From Chersky-840 sp963794615 (GTDB lineage Bacteria > Actinomycetota > Acidimicrobiia > Acidimicrobiales > UBA8190): a stretch of 64,000 bases of DNA. The position numbers and the translations under genes were made by a program. Under the pieces are notes generated by a model that saw nothing but the letters and a program-made list of their open reading frames with translations, was not told the origin of the DNA and did no database searches. Positions within the stretch are counted from its first letter, which is position 1. Each line of letters starts with the position of its first letter. The DNA lies in contig CAWCEP010000005.1 in assembly GCA_963794615.1 (NCBI GenBank), positions 62,001-126,000 of the forward strand. Reading direction: 5' to 3'. Below, one piece after another: positions 34,618 through 42,720 of the stretch.

Positions 34618-35780
34618 CACGGTGGACGTTCGACGTGTTGCAGCCCCAAGAGGTGCGTCAGGTCGTGGAGCACGGCGCCGCGTGCCTCCTTGGCGACGGC
34701 GAGGGCCCGTGGGAGGTCAAGGTTCTCGAGCAAGGCCCGTTGCACCTCCTCCGCCGCCACCGAAGTTCCGCCCGCCTTCGTCTCGAGGACCCGAATCTCC
34801 TCGATCTCCTGCTCGGCCTTCTCGAGCTCAGACTCGTCGAACTCCCAGGCGTCGTGCCATGGCCGCGACAGGATCAGGAATCGGATGGCGGCGGCTGACC
34901 AACGTTCGAGCAGGTCATGAACGAAGATGAGGTTGCCGGTGGACTTGGCCATCTTCTGGCTGCCCGCTATCACGGTCCCCACGTGCATCCAGGACCGGGC
35001 GAACGGTCGCACTCCCGTGAACGCCTCGGCCTGTGCCGCTTCATAGGCATGGTGGGGGAAGGCCAGATCAGCTCCTCCGGCGTGCAGATCCACGGTGGGG
35101 CCGAAGGTCGTGAGCGCCATGGCCGTGCACTCGGCGTGCCAGCCCGGCCTCCCCGGACCCCAGGGGCTCGGCCACGCCGGCTCGCTCCCGACTGAACGCA
35201 CCCACAACGCCGCGTCGAGCGGATCATCCTTGTTGGGGTCATCGGGATGGCCACCACGTTCGGCCGCCAGGGCCGTGGCCTCGTCGCGGTTGATGCCGGC
35301 CGCCTCGTGAACGCCAGCGCCGCGGAAGTAGACGGACCCGTTCCGTTCGTAGGCCAGGTCACGAAGGAGGAGCTCGACGGTCAAGGCGATGACGCCGTCG
35401 ATATGGTCGTGGCTGCGAGGCTCAAACGCCGGATGCGACACGCCCAGCAGGTCCATGTCGTGTTCGAAGCGATACGACTGCTGGGTCGCCAGCGACTGCC
35501 ACGGCACGTCCTGCTCCTTGGCCTGAATGAGCAGATGATCGTCGACATCAGTGATGTTTCGGCACACCTCCACTCGCTGCCCGGTCAGGCGGAGAACCCG
35601 CGCTGCGATGTCAGCCCAGATGAACGTGGCTGCGTGACCCAAGTGGGTCGTGTCGTACGGGGTGATGCCGCAGATGTAGATCCGCCCCGTGCCCAAGAGA
35701 GGGATCCGGACGTCGCCAATCCGCAGGACCCGCTGGTCATCTGATGCCATGGCGTTCAGGGCGTCTCTCTCGGCGGGCAT
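34614..35780 (-). CDS. MshC / short cysteinyl-tRNA-synthetase-like cysteine ligase
   Basis: 388 residues, intact. IYICGITPYDTTHLGHAATF holds the zinc-ligand Cys and HIGH-type motif, NITDVDDHLLIQA follows, CTAMALTTFGPTVDLHAGGA the second zinc region, and KMAKSTGN is the KMSKS loop. ICGITPYD.THLGHA and the length (CysRS is ~460 aa; MshC ~410) favour MshC, which joins cysteine to GlcN-inositol in mycothiol synthesis. The anticodon-binding domain of CysRS is largely missing. A CysRS paralogue is the alternative. Context: PIG-L deacetylase and AhpD genes upstream, operator 4 before the operon. Confidence 0.78.
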   Translation of the reverse strand: MPAERDALNAMASDDQRVLRIGDVRIPLLGTGRIYICGITPYDTTHLGHAATFIWADIAARVLRLTGQRVEVCRNITDVDDHLLIQAKEQDVPWQSLATQQSYRFEHDMDLLGVSHPAFEPRSHDHIDGVIALTVELLLRDLAYERNGSVYFRGAGVHEAAGINRDEATALAAERGGHPDDPNKDDPLDAALWVRSVGSEPAWPSPWGPGRPGWHAECTAMALTTFGPTVDLHAGGADLAFPHHAYEAAQAEAFTGVRPFARSWMHVGTVIAGSQKMAKSTGNLIFVHDLLERWSAAAIRFLILSRPWHDAWEFDESELEKAEQEIEEIRVLETKAGGTSVAAEEVQRALLENLDLPRALAVAKEARGAVLHDLTHLLGLQHVERPPW

Positions 35781-35841
35781 CTACTCAGCTCTGATCGTTC
35801 CAAGGACCGGGCCGCGCATCCAGCCTGGTATCGGCAACAAG

Positions 35842-36200
35842 TTACCCTGCGGCCGATGCCACGGGGCCGGCGAACTCCTCGAAGGCGGCCCAGGCTCGGG
35901 GCCCGTAGACGGTCGCGGACCCGCCATCCATCAATAGGGCCACCGAAAGCGTCTCGGCGACCTCGTCGGTCGTTGCCGAGGCTCGGGCGGCGGCCTTGGC
36001 GTGATAGGCGATGCACCCGTCACAGCCTTTGACCACCGCGATGGCGAGCGCCATGAGCTCCTTCACCCGCCCGGGCAGGACACCGTCGGCAACAGCCGCG
36101 CCGTGCAACTTGGCGAAGCCGTCCCAGGCCTCGGGGCAGCTTGGCGTAGCGACCGGGTGGGGACTCGGAGATCGTCGATGACATCGTGTGCATTTCCCAT
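35842..36200 (-). pseudogene. AhpD/carboxymuconolactone-decarboxylase-like protein, frameshifted near the N-terminus
   Basis: The main frame carries GVLPGRVKELMALAIAVVKG and CDGCIAYHAKAAARA, the CxxC...H redox motif of AhpD-type alkylhydroperoxidases. The N-terminus (MGNAHDVIDDLRVPTRSLRQ, then AWDGFAKLHGAAV) is split by one missing base at about 36130. AAGGTGG precedes ATG 36200. It would be a thiol-dependent peroxidase or disulfide reductase partner, fitting between a deacetylase and a cysteine ligase of a thiol pathway. Confidence 0.82.
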
Positions 36201-36228
36201 GGATCCACCTTCCTAGTCGTTGTCCTCG

Positions 36229-36967
36229 TCAGACAGAGGCGACAGTCCATTTCTTTGTGCAGAGGCGGGACCCGTCGCTCGGGGCGACAAGCCATCGGAA
36301 CACCTCTCGGTCCGCCTGGAGCTCGAGGCGTCGCAGGAGGACCGGGTTATCGGTCGCCTGACTCGCATGACGGCTGATGGCCTGGCGCTGCCGGCCACGA
36401 TCGACGCGGCACATCGAAGTCGAGATCCTCGGCCGCCCGACCGGCGAACGCTGTGCCGAACTCCTGGTTCAAGGTCATGGCCACGGGCTGGGAGACCGCC
36501 CACGCCAATACGGGCAGGTGATTATCCCGGGCAAATGCCACAGCGGCGTCGGTCGCTCGGCTGTGGTCGAGGTGACCGGTGATACCTCCTTCGTCGAAGA
36601 CCAGCAGGACGTCCGGCCGAACCCGATCAGCCGCCTGGCAGACGTGCTTAGCAAGCGGTTCGATCGGCTCCCTGTTGAGTCCCCCGTCGGCGTAGTCGAA
36701 GAGCTCGACGTGCTCGACGCCCAGCTCGGCGGCTGCGGCCGCCAGCTCAGCTGCCCGGACCTCTCCGAGCTCCGTCCTGTCGGCACCGAGTGTGGAACTC
36801 TCGCCCTGTGTGAAGCACAGCACGGCGGTGGATGCACCCCTGGCGCCGAAGGCAGCGAGGGCCGCACCCAGGCCGAAGCTCTCGTCATCGGGATGTGCGC
36901 ACACCGCCAGCACCGACGTGGCGTTAGGAAGCTCGCGGACGTGGTGATCCCCGTTGGCACTGTCCAT
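36229..36967 (-). pseudogene. PIG-L/LmbE-type deacetylase (MshB/Mca-like), frameshifted near the C-terminus
   Basis: SVLAVCAHPDDESFGLGAAL is the zinc-binding AHPDDE of this family; VELFDYADGGLNREP and VLLVFDEGGITGHLDHSRAT (HxxH zinc region) follow. MshB deacetylates GlcNAc-inositol and Mca cleaves mycothiol S-conjugates; which one cannot be settled here. The last ~60 residues (RVDRGRQRQAISRHASQATD...) need one indel near 36405. ATG 36967 with AGCGAGGTG upstream is preferred to TTG 37009. It is the first gene of the operon to AhpD, MshC-like and NUDIX. Confidence 0.8.
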
Positions 36968-37015
36968 AGCGCACCTCGCTGGTGGTCCTGCCGGTGTCTC
37001 TGTGGTCAAGAACAG

Positions 37016-37031
37016 ATACCCCCCTAGGTAT
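37016..37031. promoter_or_regulatory. Candidate CstR-type operator 4
   Basis: ATACCCCCCTAGGTAT keeps the ATACC and GGTAT arms with 6 bp between, 48 bp upstream of the deacetylase start. The centre is less symmetric than in the other three sites. Confidence 0.55.
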
Positions 37032-37257
37032 ATTCCCTCGCCGCCTGGCGCTGCCTCAGCTCCGGGCGTTACCGGCTCAATCGCCCGGCAACGGGGGTGA
37101 CGGGGTTATCGCCGCCATTGGGTTCAGCGCTCGCCCCTCCATGAACCGAGCTATATCGACACGAGGCGCCGGTTGGTTGGGGTCGCCGCCTGGCCACCTG
37201 CCTCGGATCCCTCGCGGATTAGTCGACGCCGATCAAGTACGCCGATCGCACTTCGAT

Positions 37258-37290
37258 AGGGGATCGAACGTAGTCCCATCACTTCCGCCA
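37258..37290 (+). repeat. Divergent direct repeat, copy A
   Basis: Contains GGGGATCGAACGTAGTCCCA and pairs with copy B at 37376. The two differ at a few positions only. Confidence 0.5.
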
Positions 37291-37375
37291 CCAACCTCGC
37301 AGCGAGCCGCTCGGCGCCCGAATCGCGCCGCAGCTCACTCATTCATGCCGCATTTCCCCAGGTCAACGAGCCAAG

Positions 37376-37408
37376 AGGGGTTCGAACATAGTCCCATTAC
37401 CTCCACTC
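37376..37408 (+). repeat. Divergent direct repeat, copy B
   Basis: Contains GGGGTTCGAACATAGTCCCA. A weaker relative (GAGGGGTTTGAATAGTGTCC) occurs at 48022-48041 near the right end of the accessory region. Confidence 0.5.
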
Positions 37409-37444
37409 TTGTCATGTCTCAGCAATTCTGGGACTGACGAACCT

Positions 37445-38098
37445 TCAGACGATATCTCTGACACGGCCCCGATAGTCGACCGATGGGTCCAACTCGAAGT
37501 GGCGGAGTGTCACGCCCTCCTCATCGATGACCCGGACGTCCAAGTCAGCCACCAAGATTAAGATGCGTTTGCCGCGATGCTGTCGTCCCACCAACACGTG
37601 GTGGAGCTTCGATCGGTAACGAAGGGAGAAGGTGCCCGACTTATCGACGCGGTCGCGACGGACCTTGGTGTGCGCCAGTAACTTCTGTCCATCGATCTCG
37701 ACGGTGGCCTTGTCGAGAGCGCGCCAAGCGCGCATCGGTGGACAACCGCGAGCGGTGTGGGGACGCTCTTCGTTGTAGTAGCGGACGAAGGCATCGATCT
37801 GGCCCTGCAGCTCGGCCAGGGTGGTGACGGCCGGTTTCCTATGCAGCCATTTCTTCAAGGTGAAGTGGTAACGCTCGACCTTGCCCTGGGTCTGGGGAGG
37901 CAACAGATAACCGAGGCATCCAAGCGCGCCAAGACCGATGGACGAGCGGAGACGACGCAGGATCCGGGCTTGGCGACTGAGCGGCCGAGCAGTTTGGCTC
38001 ACTAGGGAGCAGGGCGATTCGGTCTTTCGGTCCAGCCCCAATGTCGCGTGGTCCCGGGACGCCGTGATCACACCGGATCGGTACGACTGGGCACTCAA
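37445..38098 (-). pseudogene. IS481-type transposase remnant (integrase-core C-terminal part)
   Basis: PPQTQGKVERYHFTLKKWLH and QIDAFVRYYNEERPHTARGC are the end of the DDE integrase core (the E is in QGKVERYH) as in IS481/IS3-like transposases; the usual C-terminal beta domain follows (KVRRDRVDKSGTFSLRYRSK). The first ~75 residues of the open frame do not match, and the N-terminal HTH and first two catalytic Asp residues are absent. The element is therefore 5'-truncated and inactive. Confidence 0.8.
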
Positions 38099-38128
38099 CT
38101 CACGCTCGACTCAAGCGTTGAATCGGGC

Positions 38129-38653
38129 TCATCGCGCTCCATCGTCGGAAGTCCGGCAACGCATGGCCGAACCCCCCCGGGTCCTCGCACGAACTCGCGA
38201 AATTCCGAGGATTAGGATCGCCACACCCATGGCGCCGACGGCGATTTGCAGGCCCGGTGACACGACCACCCAGACGGCCTCGAGGAGGACCCACGCCACG
38301 AGGCCAAGCCCGACGCAGATGTGGCCGAGACTTTCCACCCGGAACCTCCGATACGTGGCGAACACAACCAATGCCGGGCAGACACCTACGAAGAAGAACA
38401 ATGCGATACCGGGCCAGCGCCACGTATGAAACCAAGTGCCTTGAAGGTATTTCAGCGACATGACAGTGGTGGGGTGAGTAGCCAAATACACACCACCTGC
38501 CAAGCCAGACACCGACATTATCCCCTCGAGGGCCAAGAGGACGCGCCGGATGGGCCCAAGCAAGCGAGTTCCACCTTCGTCAGCAGTTGATGGCTCATCG
38601 GGGCGGACGTATAGACGATTCAGTGCCGGTGTTGTGGCGGGGGATCCGCTCAT
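38129..38653 (-). CDS. Four-helix membrane protein, function unknown
   Basis: 174 residues with a ~40-residue polar N-terminus and four hydrophobic segments (VLLALEGIMSVSGLAGGVYL, WPGIALFFFVGVCPALVVFA, SLGHICVGLGLVAWVLLEAV, LQIAVGAMGVAILILGISRV). ATG 38653 has AGGAGG 5 nt upstream, better than ATG 38680. I do not recognise the family. It is encoded beside flavodoxin and a VTT-domain protein on the same strand, with no clear link. Confidence 0.7.
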   Translation of the reverse strand: MSGSPATTPALNRLYVRPDEPSTADEGGTRLLGPIRRVLLALEGIMSVSGLAGGVYLATHPTTVMSLKYLQGTWFHTWRWPGIALFFFVGVCPALVVFATYRRFRVESLGHICVGLGLVAWVLLEAVWVVVSPGLQIAVGAMGVAILILGISRVRARTRGGSAMRCRTSDDGAR

Positions 38654-38713
38654 AGCGACCTCCTCGACGTTCGTCCTCATTGATCACCTCCCAACGTGCC
38701 AGCCCGCGTAGCG

Positions 38714-39259
38714 CTATGTCGTGGCGGTTTGCAGGCGTTCGACCGTTGTCGCCAGTCGTGCCCCCCAGGCGCGCCCGCGGTCAGTCTCACCCGGCAGAAG
38801 GTGGCTCTTCTTGTTTACGAGGAAGCTCTGGGCCGGCGCCACCACGATGAACCCGTGGCGGGACAGCTCGCGGTCGACGCCCTTGGAAGCGCGGCCGGTT
38901 AGCGCAGCTGGGGCCTTGAATCGGGTGTCGAAGCCAGCTGCGTTCGTTTGATGCTGGCCAACGGATGCCAGCCACTCCCGTACGCCGGGCCCGGTGTTGG
39001 CGCCGGGCTCGAGCACAAGGTTGCTCCCCGCCTTGCGCACGTAGTCGGGGGCACCTTTCCGGGTGTTCGGCCGGGACATCCCCCACGCGTGGGTTGGACC
39101 GCCGACCACAACCAAGTCGGCATCTGCGACCACCTTAGGATCGGTATTGGCAACGTTGACCACTCGGACATCGGTCTCGTCGCCAAACCCCTCGGCGATC
39201 GCCTCCGCGATCACACGCGTGTTCCCAAACATCGACTCGTAGACAATCACCACCCGCAC
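38714..39259 (-). CDS. Flavodoxin-like FMN protein
   Basis: 181 residues. VVIVYESMFGNTRVIAEAIA is the FMN-phosphate loop (SxFGNT), DADLVVVGGPTHAWGMSRP the flavin 60s loop. The C-terminus (FLVNKKSHLLPGETDRGRAW) matches the larger actinobacterial flavodoxin-domain proteins. It is probably a low-potential electron carrier or menaquinone-type reductase in the cytosol. GTG 39259 is preceded by AAGGAGGTG. It is intact, in contrast to the genes 2-12 kb to the left. Confidence 0.87.
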   Translation of the reverse strand: MRVVIVYESMFGNTRVIAEAIAEGFGDETDVRVVNVANTDPKVVADADLVVVGGPTHAWGMSRPNTRKGAPDYVRKAGSNLVLEPGANTGPGVREWLASVGQHQTNAAGFDTRFKAPAALTGRASKGVDRELSRHGFIVVAPAQSFLVNKKSHLLPGETDRGRAWGARLATTVERLQTATT

Positions 39260-39327
39260 GACGACACCTCCTTCGTTTCGCCACCTTCACTGTCTCTCCA
39301 GAGTGTCGGAATAGCCAGGGTCGAAGG

Positions 39328-39996
39328 TCATGATCGGCCATCGCTCGGGTCGGTTCGAGCTTCAGGTGGTGCCGCCGGTGGGGCTGTCCCACGGGCTGTC
39401 AGATCCACGTTGTCGCTTGCCGCCGGATCAGCGGGTCGGGCGTAGCGGCGAACCAGCTTCGACCAATTGAGGAATGGCAATAGGGCGACCACTAACAGAA
39501 AGCCCACCTGGATAGCGATCGACCAAGGCGACCCGAGGTATTGCGCGAGCACCGAGCCCAGGTTCTTGTCTGCAATCGTCGCCACTGACACGTAGATGGA
39601 GTAGCTGACGATCCGACCCGCGAAGAAGGCTGCCGTCAAGGGCACCACCGTTACATCGAGCATTCCGGCCGCCATGAATAGCTGGGCCGAGGGCAGTGGC
39701 GATACTGCGAACAGAGCCAGGGCGGCGACGGCGCTTCTCCTCCGAGAGAGGAGCACGGTGCGAGCTTCGGCCAGCCCCGCTCGTCGGGACGGACTCAGGT
39801 GCCTCCCGAGTTTCCTGCTGGCCAAGGCGAGAATCATGCGGCCGCCAGCGGCGGCGAGGGCGCCCACGACTACCAGCAGGACGGGGTTGGCGTGGTCGTG
39901 CAAACGGAAGAAGACAAGCAATGCCCAGGTGGGCGGTCCGAAGGCGGGCAGCAGGTTGACGCCGAAGACGACAGCGGCGATCACCAGGAACTTCAT
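39328..39996 (-). CDS. VTT/DedA-like membrane protein
   Basis: 222 residues; VNLLPAFGPPTWALLVFFRL, VLLVVVGALAAAGGRMILAL, LFMAAGMLDVTVVPLTAAFF, and IVSYSIYVSVATIADKN are hydrophobic and re-entrant segments like those of the SNARE-associated (VTT/DedA) family, which move lipids across the membrane or support membrane homeostasis. GAGGGGACGGG precedes the ATG. The C-terminal ~35 residues are polar and disordered. Family assignment is from overall pattern, so moderate. Confidence 0.65.
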   Translation of the reverse strand: MKFLVIAAVVFGVNLLPAFGPPTWALLVFFRLHDHANPVLLVVVGALAAAGGRMILALASRKLGRHLSPSRRAGLAEARTVLLSRRRSAVAALALFAVSPLPSAQLFMAAGMLDVTVVPLTAAFFAGRIVSYSIYVSVATIADKNLGSVLAQYLGSPWSIAIQVGFLLVVALLPFLNWSKLVRRYARPADPAASDNVDLTARGTAPPAAPPEARTDPSDGRS

Positions 39997-40148
39997 CCCG
40001 TCCCCTCCCCAGCCGCCCAGATCCGGGCGTGGCCCGGCTCACCTTTTCCAGCATGTGGCAACCAGGGCCCTGGTGCCAGGGTCGAACGACCCGAGGCCGA
40101 TCCAGGCTGGACCTTCGACCCTGGCGTGGGGACTTCGCGGCGAGGACG

Positions 40149-42509
40149 ATGGTGTCAGTGCTGGAGAACCAAGACCACGCCACTGGCTACGGCCACGAAG
40201 AGGCCCTGCGCACTGTGCCCTGGGAGACGATCTTCCTGACCGCCACGCTCACCGGGTTGGCGGCAGGTGGGCTCGCGTCTCTCGTCGGGGCTCATCAGCC
40301 GGCCTCCATGGCGTGGGCACTCACTACCGTCCTCGGTGCGGCGGCGGCCGCGTGGTGGGTCGTCGATGGCTTCCGGCACCGTCGGTTCGGGGTCGACGTG
40401 ATCGCCTTGTTGGCGCTGTGTGGCGCCCTCATCGTGCACGAGGAACTGGCCGGCGCTGTCATCAGCGTCATGGTCGCCACCGGGCGAACCCTCGAGGCGT
40501 GGGCCGCGGGCCACGCCCGTCGAGAGTTGCGAACGCTGCTCGAGCGCGCCCCGCATCAGGCGAATCGATACGGCGTGGACGGACTCGAGACAGTCGCGCT
40601 CGAGGTGTTGGCGCCTGGCGACCTGATCCTGGTGCGGGCGGGCGAGGTGGTGCCGGTGGACGGCGTCGTCGTCGGCGCCACCGCTGTCATCGACGAGTCG
40701 GCGCTCACCGGCGAGTCCCTGCCTGTCGAGCACCCGCCCGGGGACCCGGTCCGAAGCGGGGTCGTCAACGCCGGCGCCACCTTCGACCTCCACCTCACCA
40801 CGAGCGCTGCAGAAAGCACCTACGCCGGGATCCTGCGCCTGGTCACCGAGTCGGAGCGATCGACGCCGCCGTTCGTCCGAATGGCCGATCGCTACGCGCT
40901 CTGGTTCCTGGTCGTCACAGTGGCCGCCGCCGCCTTGGCATGGGCAGTGTCGGGCGAGCTCGCCCGGGCCGTCGCCGTCCTCGTGGTGGCGACGCCGTGT
41001 CCGCTCATTCTGGCCGCGCCGGTGGCATTCGTGTCCGGCCTGTCGCGTGCTTCCAAGCGCGGGGTCATCGTGAAGGGTGGGGGTACGCTCGAACAGTTGG
41101 CCCGGTGTCGGACCTTGTTGTTCGACAAGACCGGCACGCTCACCGCCGGTCGCCCCACGGTAACGGCGATCTTCGCCGCGGACGCTATGGCTGAGGACGA
41201 AGTGTTGCGGTGGGCTGCTTCCCTCGACCAGGTGTCGCCGCATGTGCTCGCCACTGCGGTCGTGAAGGCCGCGGCGCGGCGCAACCTGGTGCTGGCCTTG
41301 CCGTCATGCGTCGAGGAAGTGCCGGGACGTGGCGTGCGGGGACTGGTTGACGGGCACTCGGTCGCTGTGGGCAAGGCCGAATGGGTCGGTGTCTCCGGGA
41401 GAGAACACTGGGCTCGAGGCGTAAGGCGGCGCGCCGAGTTAGAGGGGGCCATGGCTGTATTCGTAGCCGTCGACGGAGTGCCGGTCGGGCTCCTCGTGCT
41501 CGACGACCCGATCCGTACGGACGCTGGTCGGACGATCAGGAATCTGCGTCGTGGCGGCATCGACCGGATCGTGATGGTTACAGGCGACCGGGCCGTCGTG
41601 GCCGACACCGTGGGCGCGGTCATCGGCGTGGACGAGGTGTTGGCCGAACGAACGCCGGCAGAGAAGGTCGACGCGGTGCGCATGGAGCACCACCGAGCAC
41701 CGACGATCATGGTGGGTGACGGCATCAACGACGCACCGGCCCTGGCGCTCGCCGATGTCGGTGTGGCCATCGGCGCTCGGGGCGCCACCGCCTCCTCCGA
41801 GGCCGCCGATGTCGTCCTGGCCGTTGACCGGCTCGATCGGCTCGGGGAGGCCGTGGTCATTGCCCGCAGATCGCGGCGGATCGCGCTGGAGAGCATCGTG
41901 GCGGGCATGGGGATGTCGGTGGTGGCGATGGGAGTGGCCGCCCTCGGTTACCTGCCGGCCGTCTGGGGTGCGCTGCTCCAAGAGGCCATCGACGTCGCCG
42001 TGATCCTCAATGCACTCCGGGTCCTCCTCCCCGAGGAGCGGGAAATCCGACTCGAAGACCATGACGCCGAGCTCGCACACCGATTCAGTGCCGAGCACCT
42101 GGCCATACGGGCCGACCTCGAACAGCTCCGCCAGGCAGCCGACTCGCTCGGGGTGGAGCGAGCCACAGACGCCATCGCCCGAGTTCGCAGCGTCCACAGG
42201 CTCCTCGTCGACGAGGTCCTTCCGCACGAACAAGCCGAGGACGACGTCCTGTACCCGGCGCTGGCCAAGGTGCTCGGCGGCCACGATCCCCTGGGACCGA
42301 TGAGCCGGGCGCACGCCGAGATCTCTCACTTGGTCTCTCGACTCGGTCGTATCCTCGACGACGTCGACCCGGAGACGCCCGACGACGATGACATCGCTGA
42401 GCTTCGGCGTCTCTTATACGGGCTCCATGCGATCCTTCGACTCCACACGACGCAGGAGGATGAGAGCTATCTGTCGATAGCAGAACCCGAGACGGCGGGG
42501 CCGGCGTGA
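40149..42509 (+). CDS. P1B-type metal ATPase with C-terminal hemerythrin domain (P1B-5-like)
   Basis: 786 residues, intact. No N-terminal metal-binding domain; eight predicted membrane helices; ESALTGESLPVEH (actuator), VVATPCPLILAAPVAFVSGL (transmembrane metal motif TPC instead of CPC), LLFDKTGTLTAG (phosphorylated Asp), MVGDGINDAPALALADV (hinge). Residues ~660-780 form a hemerythrin HHE domain: AEHLAIRADL, HRLLVDEVLPHEQAEDDVLY, SRAHAEISHLV, LHAILRLHTTQEDE. TPC plus hemerythrin is the P1B-5 pattern known from S. meliloti Nia, linked to Ni/Fe export. ATG 40149 is chosen over 40029, which adds non-homologous sequence. Confidence 0.88.
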   Translation: MVSVLENQDHATGYGHEEALRTVPWETIFLTATLTGLAAGGLASLVGAHQPASMAWALTTVLGAAAAAWWVVDGFRHRRFGVDVIALLALCGALIVHEELAGAVISVMVATGRTLEAWAAGHARRELRTLLERAPHQANRYGVDGLETVALEVLAPGDLILVRAGEVVPVDGVVVGATAVIDESALTGESLPVEHPPGDPVRSGVVNAGATFDLHLTTSAAESTYAGILRLVTESERSTPPFVRMADRYALWFLVVTVAAAALAWAVSGELARAVAVLVVATPCPLILAAPVAFVSGLSRASKRGVIVKGGGTLEQLARCRTLLFDKTGTLTAGRPTVTAIFAADAMAEDEVLRWAASLDQVSPHVLATAVVKAAARRNLVLALPSCVEEVPGRGVRGLVDGHSVAVGKAEWVGVSGREHWARGVRRRAELEGAMAVFVAVDGVPVGLLVLDDPIRTDAGRTIRNLRRGGIDRIVMVTGDRAVVADTVGAVIGVDEVLAERTPAEKVDAVRMEHHRAPTIMVGDGINDAPALALADVGVAIGARGATASSEAADVVLAVDRLDRLGEAVVIARRSRRIALESIVAGMGMSVVAMGVAALGYLPAVWGALLQEAIDVAVILNALRVLLPEEREIRLEDHDAELAHRFSAEHLAIRADLEQLRQAADSLGVERATDAIARVRSVHRLLVDEVLPHEQAEDDVLYPALAKVLGGHDPLGPMSRAHAEISHLVSRLGRILDDVDPETPDDDDIAELRRLLYGLHAILRLHTTQEDESYLSIAEPETAGPA

Positions 42510-42720
42510 AGTTCTTTTCAAGCGTGCAGAGCTCACAATCTCGATCAGTCAGCACGCGACTGCCCGGCGAACGCGACGGTGTCGGTCAGCCTGCGCCGCA
42601 GATTCGTTGACCTGCGCCACTAACCCAGGAGTGCAACCCGCACTGGTCTCGTCCGTTCCAGGCCAGCGCCGTGCTCGGTGGTGCTCCGCGTGACCGTTTA
42701 CGACGCAGCAGGATGTGCGC

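Larger units (their letters stand above)
37032..37444. other. Gene-free stretch with a divergent 30-bp direct repeat
   Basis: No gene is supported here. Two related segments, 37258-37290 and 37376-37408 (118 bp apart), share GGGG-TCGAAC-TAGTCCCAT-AC-TCC. They adjoin the transposase remnant and may be parts of insertion-sequence ends or recombination sites. Confidence 0.5.

Noticed and set aside
34614..35780. Reading the MshC-like gene simply as cysS
   Set aside because: The protein is too short for CysRS and most of the anticodon-binding part is missing; still kept as the alternative in the entry.
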